From assembly GCF_029239295.1 (NCBI RefSeq), contig NZ_JAQZBC010000007.1, positions 62,001 through 126,000 of the forward strand: 64,000 nt of DNA, written 5' to 3'. Below are positions 1 to 8,421 of the stretch, one piece after another. The notes under the pieces were generated by a model. That model made no database searches, was not told the DNA's origin, and saw nothing but the letters and a program-made list of their open reading frames with translations. This DNA comes from Sphingomonas sp. (GTDB lineage Bacteria > Pseudomonadota > Alphaproteobacteria > Sphingomonadales > Sphingomonadaceae). Within the stretch, counting starts at the first letter, position 1. Each line of letters begins with the position of its first letter. The position numbers and the translations under genes were made by a program.

Positions 1-674
1 AGAACAAGCCGCCGATCGCGATCGACAACACGTTCCTTGGGCCGCTGTGGGCCAAGCCGTTGCAGCAGGGCGCCGACATCGTCGTCTATTCGCTGACCAA
101 ATATGCCGGCGGCCACTCGGACCTGGTGGCGGGCGGCGTGCTGGGATCGAAGGAGCACATCAACACCATCCGGCTGATGCGCAACACGATCGGCACGATC
201 TGCGACCCGAACACGTCGTGGATGCTGCTGCGGTCGCTGGAAACGCTGGAACTGCGCATGAGCCGCGCGGGCGAGAATGCCGCCAAGGTGTGCGAATTCC
301 TGGCCGCGCATCCCAAGGTGGAAAAGGTCGGCTACCTCGGCTTCCTGGAGCGGGGCGAGGACAAGCGCCAGGCGGACATCTATCGTCGCCATTGCAGCGG
401 TGCGGGTTCGACCTTCTCGCTGTACCTGAAGGGCGGCGAGACCGAGGCGTTCGCGTTCCTCGATGCGCTGAAGATCGCCAAGCTGGCGGTCAGCCTTGGC
501 GGCACCGAGACGCTGGCGAGCCACCCGGCCGGCATGACCCACCTGTCGGTGGCCGATGATCGCAAGGCGGCGCTGGGCATCACCGACAATCTGGTGCGCA
601 TTTCGATCGGCGTCGAGGATGCCGACGATCTGATCGCCGATTTCGAGCAGGCACTGGCCGCGATCAAGGCGTGA
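1..674 (+). CDS. Cys/Met metabolism PLP-dependent lyase, 3' part
   Basis: This is the C-terminal part of a gene that begins before the window; the reading frame starts at base 3 and stops at 672-674. The visible protein opens with a DNTF motif, followed by SLTKYAGGHSD, where the lysine (codon 99-101) is the expected pyridoxal-phosphate Schiff-base residue of the Cys/Met metabolism (gamma-lyase) family. A conserved C-terminal block (LGGTETLASHPAGMTH) also fits. Members include methionine gamma-lyase, cystathionine gamma-synthase/lyase and O-acetylhomoserine sulfhydrylase; the visible part does not decide between them. It probably handles sulfur amino acids in the cytosol. No frame damage is seen. 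Confidence 0.88.
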   Translation, partial: NKPPIAIDNTFLGPLWAKPLQQGADIVVYSLTKYAGGHSDLVAGGVLGSKEHINTIRLMRNTIGTICDPNTSWMLLRSLETLELRMSRAGENAAKVCEFLAAHPKVEKVGYLGFLERGEDKRQADIYRRHCSGAGSTFSLYLKGGETEAFAFLDALKIAKLAVSLGGTETLASHPAGMTHLSVADDRKAALGITDNLVRISIGVEDADDLIADFEQALAAIKA

Positions 675-739
675 CCCGGCGCGGCGTCATCCCGGCAACG
701 GCCGGGGTGGCGCCACCCGACGCTATCGGCCGGAACGTT

Positions 740-1408
740 TCAGGCGGCGGCGACCGCCGGGCGCAGTTTCATCAGATCGCGCTGATAGGCCATCAGCTTT
801 TCCTCGATCTTCGCGCTGAACTCGGGCGTCGCGGCGCCGCGCAGCACCAGCGCATAGCCGAAGCCGACATGCGCCTCGATTTCCTGCACCTCGATTGCGC
901 CCAGCACCCAGGCGAGCATGGCGGCGACGTACACGCCGTCCAGCGCGTGCAGCAGCGGATCAATCTCCAGCGCGGGGAGCAGCGCGCCCTCGTTTCGGCC
1001 CTCGCTCAGCAGCGAGAACCAGAAGCCGTAGCGTTGCGGCGACTGTAGTTCGCCGCGCAATTCCTTGCTGTCGAAGCGCAGCGCCTCGGTCCACAGCGTA
1101 CGGTAGAAATCGGGATCGTCAGCGAGATAGGCGATGGTGATCGACACCGCCTGGAAGATGCGGTCGACCGGGCCCGCGCTGCGCACCTGCGAGAAACGTT
1201 CGTGGAATTCGCGCACGTCCTCGAGCAGCGCGATGACGATCGCGCGCTTCGACCCGAACAGATTGTAGGGCGTGGTGAGCGACACGCCGGCGCGCGCCGC
1301 GATGGCGCGCATCGACAGGCCGGTATCGCCGGTTTCCTTGATCAGATCACGCGCGGCCGCGATGATGCGGTGGCGGCGTTCTGCCTTCGCCTCCTCGCGG
1401 CGGCTCAT
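740..1408 (-). CDS. TetR/AcrR family transcriptional regulator
   Basis: A 222-residue protein with the typical TetR layout: an N-terminal helix-turn-helix at about residues 10-60 (RAIAARAGVS...YNLFGSKRAI) and a helical ligand-binding C-terminal domain. The frame is open further upstream, but the ATG at 1408 is chosen because a strong AGAGGAA ribosome-binding site lies 6-8 bases before it. It is transcribed away from the flavin oxidoreductase at 1566, and the 157-bp space between them holds the AACATGTT-centred motif at 1480-1492. The layout suggests that it represses the neighbouring oxidoreductase genes and itself. The inducer is unknown. Confidence 0.85.
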   Translation of the reverse strand: MSRREEAKAERRHRIIAAARDLIKETGDTGLSMRAIAARAGVSLTTPYNLFGSKRAIVIALLEDVREFHERFSQVRSAGPVDRIFQAVSITIAYLADDPDFYRTLWTEALRFDSKELRGELQSPQRYGFWFSLLSEGRNEGALLPALEIDPLLHALDGVYVAAMLAWVLGAIEVQEIEAHVGFGYALVLRGAATPEFSAKIEEKLMAYQRDLMKLRPAVAAA

Positions 1409-1479
1409 CCGTAATTCCTCTGCATGGCGTGACCCTAGGCACCGCAACCAATAGCCGCAACGCCGCGCCGCGGCAAATT

Positions 1480-1492
1480 ATCATAACATGTT
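1480..1492. promoter_or_regulatory. Operator-like motif shared with 5278-5290
   Basis: The sequence ATCATAACATGTT lies between the divergent TetR gene and flavin oxidoreductase gene. The same 13 bases occur in inverted orientation at 5278-5290, in the other divergent promoter region of this cluster. Its core AACATGTT is a perfect 8-bp palindrome in an AT-rich pocket of very GC-rich DNA. It is a plausible binding site for the adjacent TetR protein; that assignment is inference. Confidence 0.5.
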
Positions 1493-1565
1493 GCAGAATC
1501 CATATGGCCTCGGCTGGTGGCGCGGCGTAGCATCCGCGCCAAACAGGGCAGGAGGAGAGAGAGAA

Positions 1566-2783
1566 ATGGCGGCGGACAAGATTCGCTTCGGGGCGTTCAT
1601 TGCGCCTTTTCACCCGTTGAACGAGAACCCGACGCTGGCGCTGGAGCGCGACCTGGATCTCGTCGTCCACATGGATAAGCTCGGCTATGACGAGGCGTGG
1701 CTGGGCGAACATCATTCCGCCGGTTACGAGCTGATCGCCAGTCCCGAACTGTTCATTGCGACGCTGGCGGAGCGGACGCGCCACATCCGGTTGGGCACCG
1801 GCGTGTCCTCGCTGCCGTACCATCATCCGCTGATGCTGGCGGACCGGATCAACCAGCTGGACCATATCACCCGCGGGCGGGTGATGTTCGGCGTGGGGCC
1901 GGGTGCGCTGCCTTCGGACGCGTTCATGATGGGCATTCCAGTGGCCAAGCAGCGCGACCGGATGGACGAGGCGATCGACGTGCTGGTGCCGCTGCTGCGC
2001 GGCGAGCAGGTGTCGAAGAAGACCGACTGGTTCGAACTGAACGAGGCGCGGTTGCAGATGCTGCCGTACAGCCGGCCGTCGGTGGAGATCAGCGTGGCGA
2101 GCCAGGTGTCGCCATCGGGCGCGACCGCGGCGGGGCGGCATGGCCTGGGCCTCCTGTCGATCGGCGCGACGCAGAGCGGCGGGTTCAACGCGCTGGCATC
2201 GAACTGGGCGATCGCGGAGCAACAGGCGGCCGACAGCGGCACGCGCGTCGACCGCAGCCAGTGGCGGCTGGTCGGGCCGATGCATGTCGCCGCCACGCGC
2301 GAGGAAGCGCGCGCGCAGGTGCGCTTCGGCCTCGACAAATGGCTGTATTATTTTCGCGAGGTGGCGGCGTTGCCGCTTGCGCCAGCCGATGGCAGCGACC
2401 CGGTCGACGCGCTGGTCAATTCGGGCATGGCGGTGATCGGCACGCCCGAGGATGCGATCAAGCAGATCGAGCGGCTGCGCGAGCAATCGGGCGGGTTCGG
2501 CGCGTTCCTGATGATGGATCACAATTGGGCCGAATGGGATAACAAGAAGAAATCCTATGAGCTGATCGCGCGTTACGTCATGCCGGCGGTGAACGGGGTG
2601 AATGCGAACCGCGAGGCTTCGATCGATTGGGCGGCTGCGAACCGCCCGCGCTTCATCGGCGAGGCGCAGGCGGCAGTCGGCGCCCGACTGGCGGACCATA
2701 TCCAGAAGAAGGGCACGGAGAACATCCGGCCGGAAATCCTGGTCGCGATGGGCCTCGACAAGAAATCGGAGGCGGCGGAATGA
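1566..2783 (+). CDS. LLM class flavin-dependent oxidoreductase
   Basis: A 405-residue bacterial luciferase-like monooxygenase. The N-terminus (FGAFIAPFHP), the GYDEAWLGEHHS block and the LGTGVSSLPYHHP block are characteristic of the flavin-binding TIM barrel of this family, which oxidises organic substrates using reduced FMN from a partner reductase. The start at ATG 1566 is preferred over an ATG at 1488 because of the GGAGGAGAGAG ribosome-binding site just before it and the family N-terminus. It is first in an operon with the SDR, overlapping it by ATGA. The nitroreductase or another flavin reductase could supply FMNH2, but no dedicated reductase is adjacent. The substrate is unknown. Confidence 0.88.
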   Translation: MAADKIRFGAFIAPFHPLNENPTLALERDLDLVVHMDKLGYDEAWLGEHHSAGYELIASPELFIATLAERTRHIRLGTGVSSLPYHHPLMLADRINQLDHITRGRVMFGVGPGALPSDAFMMGIPVAKQRDRMDEAIDVLVPLLRGEQVSKKTDWFELNEARLQMLPYSRPSVEISVASQVSPSGATAAGRHGLGLLSIGATQSGGFNALASNWAIAEQQAADSGTRVDRSQWRLVGPMHVAATREEARAQVRFGLDKWLYYFREVAALPLAPADGSDPVDALVNSGMAVIGTPEDAIKQIERLREQSGGFGAFLMMDHNWAEWDNKKKSYELIARYVMPAVNGVNANREASIDWAAANRPRFIGEAQAAVGARLADHIQKKGTENIRPEILVAMGLDKKSEAAE

Positions 2784-3640
2784 GCGGCGCGAGCGAGGGC
2801 GCGCGCGCCAATGGTCGCAAGGCGATCTTCATCACCGGTGCTGCGTCGGGCATGGGGCTGGAAACAGCGCGGCTGTTTGCCAACCACGGCTGGTTCGTCG
2901 GCGGCGTGGACGTCAACGACGACGGGCTGGCGCGGCTGAAGGACGAATTGGGCGCGGAGAATTGCTTCGTCCAGCGGCTGGATGTCACCGATCGCGAGGC
3001 GTATCGCGCGACGCTCGACGCCTTTGCGCAATGCACCGGCGGCAAGCTCGACCTGCTCTACAACAATGCCGGGATCGGGCGCGGCGGGCCGTTCGCCGAC
3101 CAGCCCTGGGACGATGTGCTGGCGGTGGTGCAGGTGAATTTCGTCGGGGTGCTGATCGGCATCCATTTGGCGATCCCGCTGCTGAAGGCGACGCCGGGGT
3201 CGATGTGCTTCACCACATCCTCCTCCTCGGCCACGTACGGCATGCCGATGATCGCGGTCTATTCCGCGACCAAGCACGCGGTGAAGGGACTGACCGAGGC
3301 GCTGGCGATCGAGCTGAAACCCTATGGCGTGCGCGTGGCCGACGTGTTGCCGGCGCTAATCGATACGCCGATCCTGCCGCAGGGCGCGGCGGCGAGTGCG
3401 CCCAAGTCGGGCGTCTTCCGTGCCATTCCGCCGCGCGAAGTGGCCGAGACTGTGTGGGAGGCGTACCACAGCGATAAATTGCACTGGTATGTGCCGCGCG
3501 AACTGGTGCGGCTGGACCATATGGCGACGTTGCAGCCGGAGCGGACGCGCGACGAGATGGCCGCGGGCAAGCTGTTCGCCACGATCGATGCCGAAGTGGC
3601 GGCGGCGACGCCGATCCCGATCGGCGCGACGGCGGGATAA
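2780..3640 (+). CDS. SDR family oxidoreductase
   Basis: A 286-residue classical short-chain dehydrogenase/reductase. It has the nucleotide-binding TGAASGMG (residues 19-26), NNAG (95-98), catalytic serine near 148, and Y161-S-A-T-K165. It should oxidise an alcohol or reduce a ketone with NAD(P). The ATG overlaps the stop of the preceding flavin oxidoreductase in ATGA, indicating translational coupling and a joint pathway. Downstream it converges on the FAD oxidoreductase across a hairpin. Substrate unknown. Confidence 0.87.
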   Translation: MSGASEGARANGRKAIFITGAASGMGLETARLFANHGWFVGGVDVNDDGLARLKDELGAENCFVQRLDVTDREAYRATLDAFAQCTGGKLDLLYNNAGIGRGGPFADQPWDDVLAVVQVNFVGVLIGIHLAIPLLKATPGSMCFTTSSSSATYGMPMIAVYSATKHAVKGLTEALAIELKPYGVRVADVLPALIDTPILPQGAAASAPKSGVFRAIPPREVAETVWEAYHSDKLHWYVPRELVRLDHMATLQPERTRDEMAAGKLFATIDAEVAAATPIPIGATAG

Positions 3641-3648
3641 GCGGGAAT

Positions 3649-3675
3649 GGGGCAGGTGGCGCGGCCGCCTGCCCC
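3649..3675. terminator. Hairpin between convergent genes
   Basis: An 11-bp stem (GGGGCAGGTGG pairing with CCGCCTGCCCC, one G-T pair) with a 5-base loop sits between two convergent genes. It probably terminates transcription from one or both sides. There is no long T run. Confidence 0.5.
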
Positions 3676-3687
3676 TGTCCTGCTTGG

Positions 3688-5214
3688 TCAGGCGGCGAGC
3701 ATGTCCGCCTGTGCATCAAGCCCCAGCCGCGCCATCAGTTCGGGGCGATCCGGGCCCGGCGTCGGGGCATAAGCGGCGGCGTTGCGGCGGCGGCCGCGCG
3801 CCCAATAGCTCAGCACCTTGCCGAGATTCTGCGGCCGTTTCAGCCATGCCTCGGGATGTTCGAGCATGTGGAAGCCGCGCATCATCGCGCGCATCAGATT
3901 GATGTCGGACCGGGCAGCGACCGTGATGCCGTCATCGACGAAGCTCTTGGCGAGCCGTGCCTTCACGCGCGGGCGATGACCCGGTGTCAGCGTGGCGCGC
4001 GCGCGGCGAATGGCGGAGCGATCCTGCTTCAGCATCAGATCGTAATAGGGCTTCACCTCCGCCTGGATGCCGCCGTCATAAACAAGCGTGCGGGCGGCCG
4101 GATCGGCGCTGGAATCGAGTGCACGGCGAAGCACGCCGGCGCTGACCGCCGCGAGCGAACAGCCGCGTCCGTAAAGCGGGTTGGTGCGCACCAGCGCGTC
4201 GCCGATCGCGAAATAGCCGAGCACGGCCGGCTTTCCGTCCGTCACCAGGGTGCGCCAGCGGCTGTGCAGGTCGCCCATGCCGATGACCTTGCCGACCGGT
4301 TCGGATTTCGCCGGATCGACCCAGGGCGCCATGCCGGGCATCGCCATGCAGATACGCTGGAACATGTCGCCGTCCATCACCGCGCGGCGCAGGCCATGTT
4401 CGATCTCCGGCACGCACAAGGTGATCGAGAAACGGTGGTTGTCGGCCGGGAACACGCCGAATTTCAGATAACCGAGATCGCCGGAGGCGGCGATTTCGCC
4501 ACGTGGCGGCTCTTCCTGCCCGTCGTGCAGGCGATAGTGGCGGGTAAAATAAAGCACGCCGGCGGTTTCCGCGGTTTCGCCGATCGGTGCGCCGGCCTTG
4601 ATCAATTGCTCGATCAGATTGGCGGCCTTTCCACCGGCATCGACGATCACGTCGGCGTGGATTTCCTCCCGCCCGTTGGCGGTATCGGCGATCACCCCGG
4701 TGACGTGGATCACGCCATGCTCGTCGCGCTGCTGGATCAGCTCACGCACCTTTACCCCGCTGCGGATCGCGACGCCGGGGAGCTGTTCCACATAGCGGCG
4801 GATGACGAGTTCGAGCGTCGTGCGCCGGCTGGTCAGGATCGTCAGATCCTCGTCGCCGGGCGCGGGGACATAGCGCGCACGCAGCGCCGGGGGCAGCATG
4901 TCGGGAAAGGCGATGTCGCGGCAGCCGGCGGCGTAGAGATCGGCGAGCAGCTGAGGGTGTTCGTCGCGGATGATGTTGCGCAGGCGCGCGAGGAAGGCGT
5001 GGCTCTGGCGCAGCTGGCCGACGCCGCGGCGCTGCCATTGATCGAAGGCGACGTCCGGCCCACCCTCGGGCGGCGCATCGTCGCGCTCCAGCAGCGTCAG
5101 ACGACGGGTGCCACCGCCCAGCCGCAGCGCGGTGCACAGCCCTGCGATGCCGGCGCCGACCACGATGACCTGCTCCTGCCGTTCGCCCGATCCACTGCCC
5201 GAACCGCTAGTCAT
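3688..5214 (-). CDS. FAD-dependent oxidoreductase (monooxygenase-like)
   Basis: A 508-residue flavoprotein. An N-terminal dinucleotide-binding motif GAGIAG (residues 20-25) follows a flexible Gly/Ser-rich start, and a second FAD motif, IGDALVRTNP, lies at about 337-346, as in the p-hydroxybenzoate-hydroxylase-like fold. Flavin halogenase motifs were not seen. A C-terminal region of about 130 residues extends beyond the second motif. It probably oxidises or hydroxylates a hydrophobic substrate. It is divergent from the zinc-type dehydrogenase at 5379, sharing a promoter region with the 5278-5290 motif. No signal peptide, so cytosolic. Confidence 0.8.
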   Translation of the reverse strand: MTSGSGSGSGERQEQVIVVGAGIAGLCTALRLGGGTRRLTLLERDDAPPEGGPDVAFDQWQRRGVGQLRQSHAFLARLRNIIRDEHPQLLADLYAAGCRDIAFPDMLPPALRARYVPAPGDEDLTILTSRRTTLELVIRRYVEQLPGVAIRSGVKVRELIQQRDEHGVIHVTGVIADTANGREEIHADVIVDAGGKAANLIEQLIKAGAPIGETAETAGVLYFTRHYRLHDGQEEPPRGEIAASGDLGYLKFGVFPADNHRFSITLCVPEIEHGLRRAVMDGDMFQRICMAMPGMAPWVDPAKSEPVGKVIGMGDLHSRWRTLVTDGKPAVLGYFAIGDALVRTNPLYGRGCSLAAVSAGVLRRALDSSADPAARTLVYDGGIQAEVKPYYDLMLKQDRSAIRRARATLTPGHRPRVKARLAKSFVDDGITVAARSDINLMRAMMRGFHMLEHPEAWLKRPQNLGKVLSYWARGRRRNAAAYAPTPGPDRPELMARLGLDAQADMLAA

Positions 5215-5277
5215 TCATCCCTCCGACCATTGATCACGGCGAAATACGGCAAAATCCGATCACGTGCAAGAAATACA

Positions 5278-5290
5278 AACATGTTATGAT
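5278..5290. promoter_or_regulatory. Operator-like motif, inverted copy of 1480-1492
   Basis: The sequence AACATGTTATGAT lies between the divergent FAD oxidoreductase and zinc dehydrogenase genes. It is the reverse complement of the 13-base word at 1480-1492. Two copies, each in a divergent promoter region of one metabolic cluster, suggest a common regulator, most simply the TetR protein at 740-1408. Confidence 0.5.
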
Positions 5291-5378
5291 TATGGGGTTG
5301 CGCAGGACGCCACCCCGCGCCACGATGGCGGGATGATCCGGCGGACCACGCCGGGCGACAGGAGAGGGATGGCTTGCG

Positions 5379-6461
5379 ATGCGCGCAGTGGTGAGACGCA
5401 ACAAGCAGTTGGTGTGCGGCGAGGTAGCGGATCCGATACCCGGCCAGGGCGAGGTGTTGGTCAAGACGCTGGCCTGCGGCATTTGCGGTTCCGACCTTCA
5501 CGCCGTCCATTCGTTCGAGAACATGCTGGAACTGGGCGAGCGTACCGGCGAGAAATCGCGCACCGACCCGTCAAAGGACATGATCTTCGGCCATGAATTC
5601 TCGGCCGAGATCCTCGATCACGGGCCAGGATCGGCAAAGACACTGAAGGCGGGGACTCGTGTCGTTTCCATGCCGATCGCGATGAAGCCGCAGGGCTATG
5701 AGGCGATCGGTTATTCGAACAATTATCCCGGTGGCTACAGCGAGCAGATGGTGCTGAGCGAGGCGATGCTGATCGAGGTGCCTAACGGGCTCAGCGACGT
5801 GCAGGCCGCGATGACCGAGCCGTTCGCGGTTGGCGAACATGCCGTCGCGATGTCGGCCGCGGGGCCTGACACGGTGAACCTGGTCATCGGGTGCGGCCCG
5901 GTGGGCCTTGCGGTGATCGCGGCGCTGAAATCGCGCGGGCTGGGACCAGTCGTCGCAGCGGATTTCTCGCCCGCGCGGCGCGCGGTGGCGGAAAAGATGG
6001 GCGCCGACGTCATCGTCGATCCGGCGAAGGAATCGCCGCATAGCAAGTGGAGCGAACTGGGCGTGCCCCGGACCTCGTCCGAGCGGATGGCCGCGATGAT
6101 GAGCGGCCAGACGGGCAAGAAGGCAATCGTCTTCGAATGCGTCGGCGTCCCCGGCGTGCTGCAGAACATCATCGAATCGGTGCCCGTCGGGACGCAGGTG
6201 ATCGTCGCCGGCGTGTGCATGGAAACCGACAAGATCGAGCCGTTCCTGTGCATCAACAAGCAAATCGATTTCCGCTTCGTGCTTGGCTACACCGCGGGCG
6301 AATTCGCCGCGACGCTGGTCAATATCGCCGACGGCAAGATCGACGTGCTGCCGGCGATCACCGACGAGGTCGGGCTGGATGACGTGCCTGCCGCCTTTGT
6401 CGCGCTCGCCGACCCGGAGAAGCAGTGCAAGGTCGTCGTTCGGCCGGAGCTGCGCGCATGA
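5379..6461 (+). CDS. Zinc-binding alcohol dehydrogenase family protein
   Basis: A 360-residue medium-chain dehydrogenase. The catalytic-zinc region is visible as CGICGSDLH (residues 33-41) and GHE (71-73), and the cofactor-binding motif as IGCGPVGLAV near residue 170. The four-cysteine structural zinc lobe of classical alcohol dehydrogenases is not apparent; an unusual SFENMLELGERTGEKS insertion lies between the zinc-ligand regions. It should oxidise an alcohol with NAD(P). A GGAGAGG ribosome-binding site lies 11 bases upstream. The gene overlaps the hydrolase downstream by ATGA. Confidence 0.85.
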   Translation: MRAVVRRNKQLVCGEVADPIPGQGEVLVKTLACGICGSDLHAVHSFENMLELGERTGEKSRTDPSKDMIFGHEFSAEILDHGPGSAKTLKAGTRVVSMPIAMKPQGYEAIGYSNNYPGGYSEQMVLSEAMLIEVPNGLSDVQAAMTEPFAVGEHAVAMSAAGPDTVNLVIGCGPVGLAVIAALKSRGLGPVVAADFSPARRAVAEKMGADVIVDPAKESPHSKWSELGVPRTSSERMAAMMSGQTGKKAIVFECVGVPGVLQNIIESVPVGTQVIVAGVCMETDKIEPFLCINKQIDFRFVLGYTAGEFAATLVNIADGKIDVLPAITDEVGLDDVPAAFVALADPEKQCKVVVRPELRA

Positions 6462-7474
6462 GCGCCCCGATGAACGATGCGATGGAAGCGCCGCGCGCGC
6501 TCGCCGAGGCGATGCCGCCGGTGCAATATGTCGACACCAACGGCATCCGCATGGCCTATTATGAGGTCGGGCCGCGGGGCGAGGGCGTGCCCGTCATCTT
6601 CTGCCACGGCTTTCCCGAACTGGCCTTTTCCTGGCGGCATCAGCTTGCCGCGTTCGAGAAGGCGGGGCGCTGGGCGATCGCGCCGGACCAGCGCGGCTAT
6701 GGGCTGACCAGCCGGCCGGAGAAGGTCGAGGATTACGACCTGGAACACCTGACTGGCGACATCGCCGGATTGATGGATGCGCTGGGCATCGAAAAGGCGA
6801 TTCCCTGCGGCCATGATTGGGGCGGGATGGTCGTGTGGCAATTCGCGCTTCGTTTTCCGGAGCGGTGCGCGGGGGTGATCGGGGTCAACACGCCGTTCCT
6901 GCCACGCGGTGAGAACGATCCGATCGCCGCAATGCGCCACGTCTATGGCGACGACATGTACATCGTCTGGTTCCAGAAACCGGGCGAGGCGGATGCTGCG
7001 CTGGGCGCCGATCCGGAACGGTCAATGCGCTATTTCATGCGCAAGCCGATGCTGACGCTGAAGGAATACGAGAAGCTGCCTGCCGAGCAGCGCACGCTGG
7101 CACTGGGCGAGGGGCTGAAGCTCTATGACCCGGCGACCGACCATCAGCAATTCCTGACCGATGACGAGATCGCAGCCTTCGCACAGACCTTTGCCGCGAC
7201 CGGCTTCACGGGCGGGATCAACTGGTACCGCAATTTCACCCGCAACTGGCAGGCGTCGGCGAACCTCGTCGAAAAGGTCGAGGTGCCGTCGCTGATGGTG
7301 ATGGCGGAGAATGATGTGGTGCTGAGCCCGGCGATGGCCGAGGGGATGGAGCGCTACGTACCCAATCTGGACAAGGTGCTGGTCGAAAAATCCGGCCATT
7401 GGACGCAGCAGGAATATCCCGAGGAGGTGAACCGCGCGATCCTGGGCTGGATGGACAAGCGCTTTCCGCGCTGA
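6458..7474 (+). CDS. Alpha/beta hydrolase, epoxide hydrolase-like
   Basis: A 338-residue alpha/beta hydrolase. The oxyanion motif HGFPE (residues 50-54) and the nucleophile elbow GHDWGG with Asp120 as nucleophile are diagnostic of the epoxide hydrolase/haloalkane dehalogenase branch rather than serine hydrolases. A C-terminal SGHWTQQEYP provides the catalytic histidine. Hydrolysis of an epoxide to a diol would follow naturally from monooxygenases in this cluster, and the co-transcribed dehydrogenase could oxidise the diol; this is inference. Haloalkane dehalogenase activity cannot be excluded by eye. Confidence 0.85.
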   Translation: MSAPMNDAMEAPRALAEAMPPVQYVDTNGIRMAYYEVGPRGEGVPVIFCHGFPELAFSWRHQLAAFEKAGRWAIAPDQRGYGLTSRPEKVEDYDLEHLTGDIAGLMDALGIEKAIPCGHDWGGMVVWQFALRFPERCAGVIGVNTPFLPRGENDPIAAMRHVYGDDMYIVWFQKPGEADAALGADPERSMRYFMRKPMLTLKEYEKLPAEQRTLALGEGLKLYDPATDHQQFLTDDEIAAFAQTFAATGFTGGINWYRNFTRNWQASANLVEKVEVPSLMVMAENDVVLSPAMAEGMERYVPNLDKVLVEKSGHWTQQEYPEEVNRAILGWMDKRFPR

Positions 7475-7506
7475 ACGACGGCGGGAGGAGGGGCTCCCGC
7501 CCGTTC
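7473..7506. terminator. Hairpin between convergent genes
   Basis: An inner 8-bp stem (GGCGGGAG with CTCCCGCC) is extended by GAACG/CGTTC with a small bulge. It starts at the hydrolase stop codon and faces the convergent nitroreductase, so it could serve both strands. Confidence 0.5.
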
Positions 7507-7605
7507 ATCTGGGCCTGTCGGCACCGAACCGCGGCACTCCACGTCGGTTCGGAACGCCGGCAGGCTCTTCTTTTTTCCGGATCGCAGCCTGCCCGCGCGC
7601 GCGCG

Positions 7606-8286
7606 TCAGTCGGCGAAACCGACGAAGCGCGCCGCTTCGCTGACCGATTTGCGGTGCGAGACGACGCCGTTGGCGGGGAAGCTGTCATCGGGCCACCCCA
7701 TCGCGACACAGGTCTGGATCACCTGATCGTCGGGGATGCCGGCATGTTCGCGCACCACCGGCGATTGCATGATCCCCTGGCTGTTGATGACGCAGCCCAG
7801 CCCGCGCGACCAGGCGGCGTTGACCAGCGCAGTGGTGACGGCGCCGCAATCGAACGGTGCAATGTCGCTGCCCAGCAGCACGCGATCATAAGTGACGACG
7901 ATCGACACGGGCGCATCGAACTGGCGGAAGCCGCGCAGCACCCAGTCATGCCGCTTCGCCTTGTCCTCACGCGCGATGTCCATCGCACCGAACAATTGCT
8001 TGGCGATCTCGATCTGCCGCTCGCGGTGGACGCCGCCATAGTCGTCGCCCAGCCGGAATTCGCGCGAATGGGGCACACCGGCGAGGTTGCGCTCGGTATT
8101 GCCCTGGCGAATGCGGTCGAGCGGCTCGCCGGTGAGGACGGTGAAGTTCCACGGCTGCGTATTGAGCGAAGAGGGCGAGCGCATCGCGAGCGCCAGCACT
8201 TCCTCGATCAGTGCGCGGGGGACGGGATCGGGCTTGAACCCGCGGATGCTGCGGCGGCCGTTCACGACGTCGTCATAGGTCTGCAT
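7606..8286 (-). CDS. Nitroreductase family protein
   Basis: A 226-residue FMN-dependent nitroreductase-family oxidoreductase. The N-terminal RRSIRGFKPDPVP phosphate-binding arginines (residues 11-15) and the following SPSSLNTQPW block are family hallmarks. Such enzymes reduce nitro groups, quinones or flavins with NAD(P)H. It converges on the epoxide hydrolase-like gene and may belong functionally to the same cluster, but its own promoter region (8287-8344) lacks the shared 13-bp motif. Confidence 0.87.
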   Translation of the reverse strand: MQTYDDVVNGRRSIRGFKPDPVPRALIEEVLALAMRSPSSLNTQPWNFTVLTGEPLDRIRQGNTERNLAGVPHSREFRLGDDYGGVHRERQIEIAKQLFGAMDIAREDKAKRHDWVLRGFRQFDAPVSIVVTYDRVLLGSDIAPFDCGAVTTALVNAAWSRGLGCVINSQGIMQSPVVREHAGIPDDQVIQTCVAMGWPDDSFPANGVVSHRKSVSEAARFVGFAD

Positions 8287-8344
8287 TGGTGCCTCTCCCG
8301 TATTTTGCGTCGAGCCCTAACACAAACGCCACCGCCGCAAAGGT

Positions 8345-8365
8345 GCAGGATCGACTGGATCCTGC
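8345..8365 (-). terminator. Hairpin downstream of the DUF885 gene
   Basis: An 8-bp perfect stem, GCAGGATC with GATCCTGC, has a 5-base loop. It lies 57 bases past the stop of the minus-strand DUF885 gene and before the nitroreductase start. No U tract follows. Confidence 0.35.
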
Positions 8366-8374
8366 CTCCCTCGC

Positions 8375-8410
8375 GATGGTGGCGCAGATGGTGGCACAGA
8401 TGGCGGAAAG
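8375..8410. repeat. Short tandem repeat, 12-bp unit, three copies
   Basis: Three consecutive 12-base units read GATGGTGGCGCA, GATGGTGGCACA and GATGGCGGAAAG. The first two differ by one base; the third is degenerate. It lies in the non-coding gap just after the DUF885 gene stop. No function is evident. Confidence 0.6.
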
Positions 8411-8421
8411 AGGTGGCGGCG

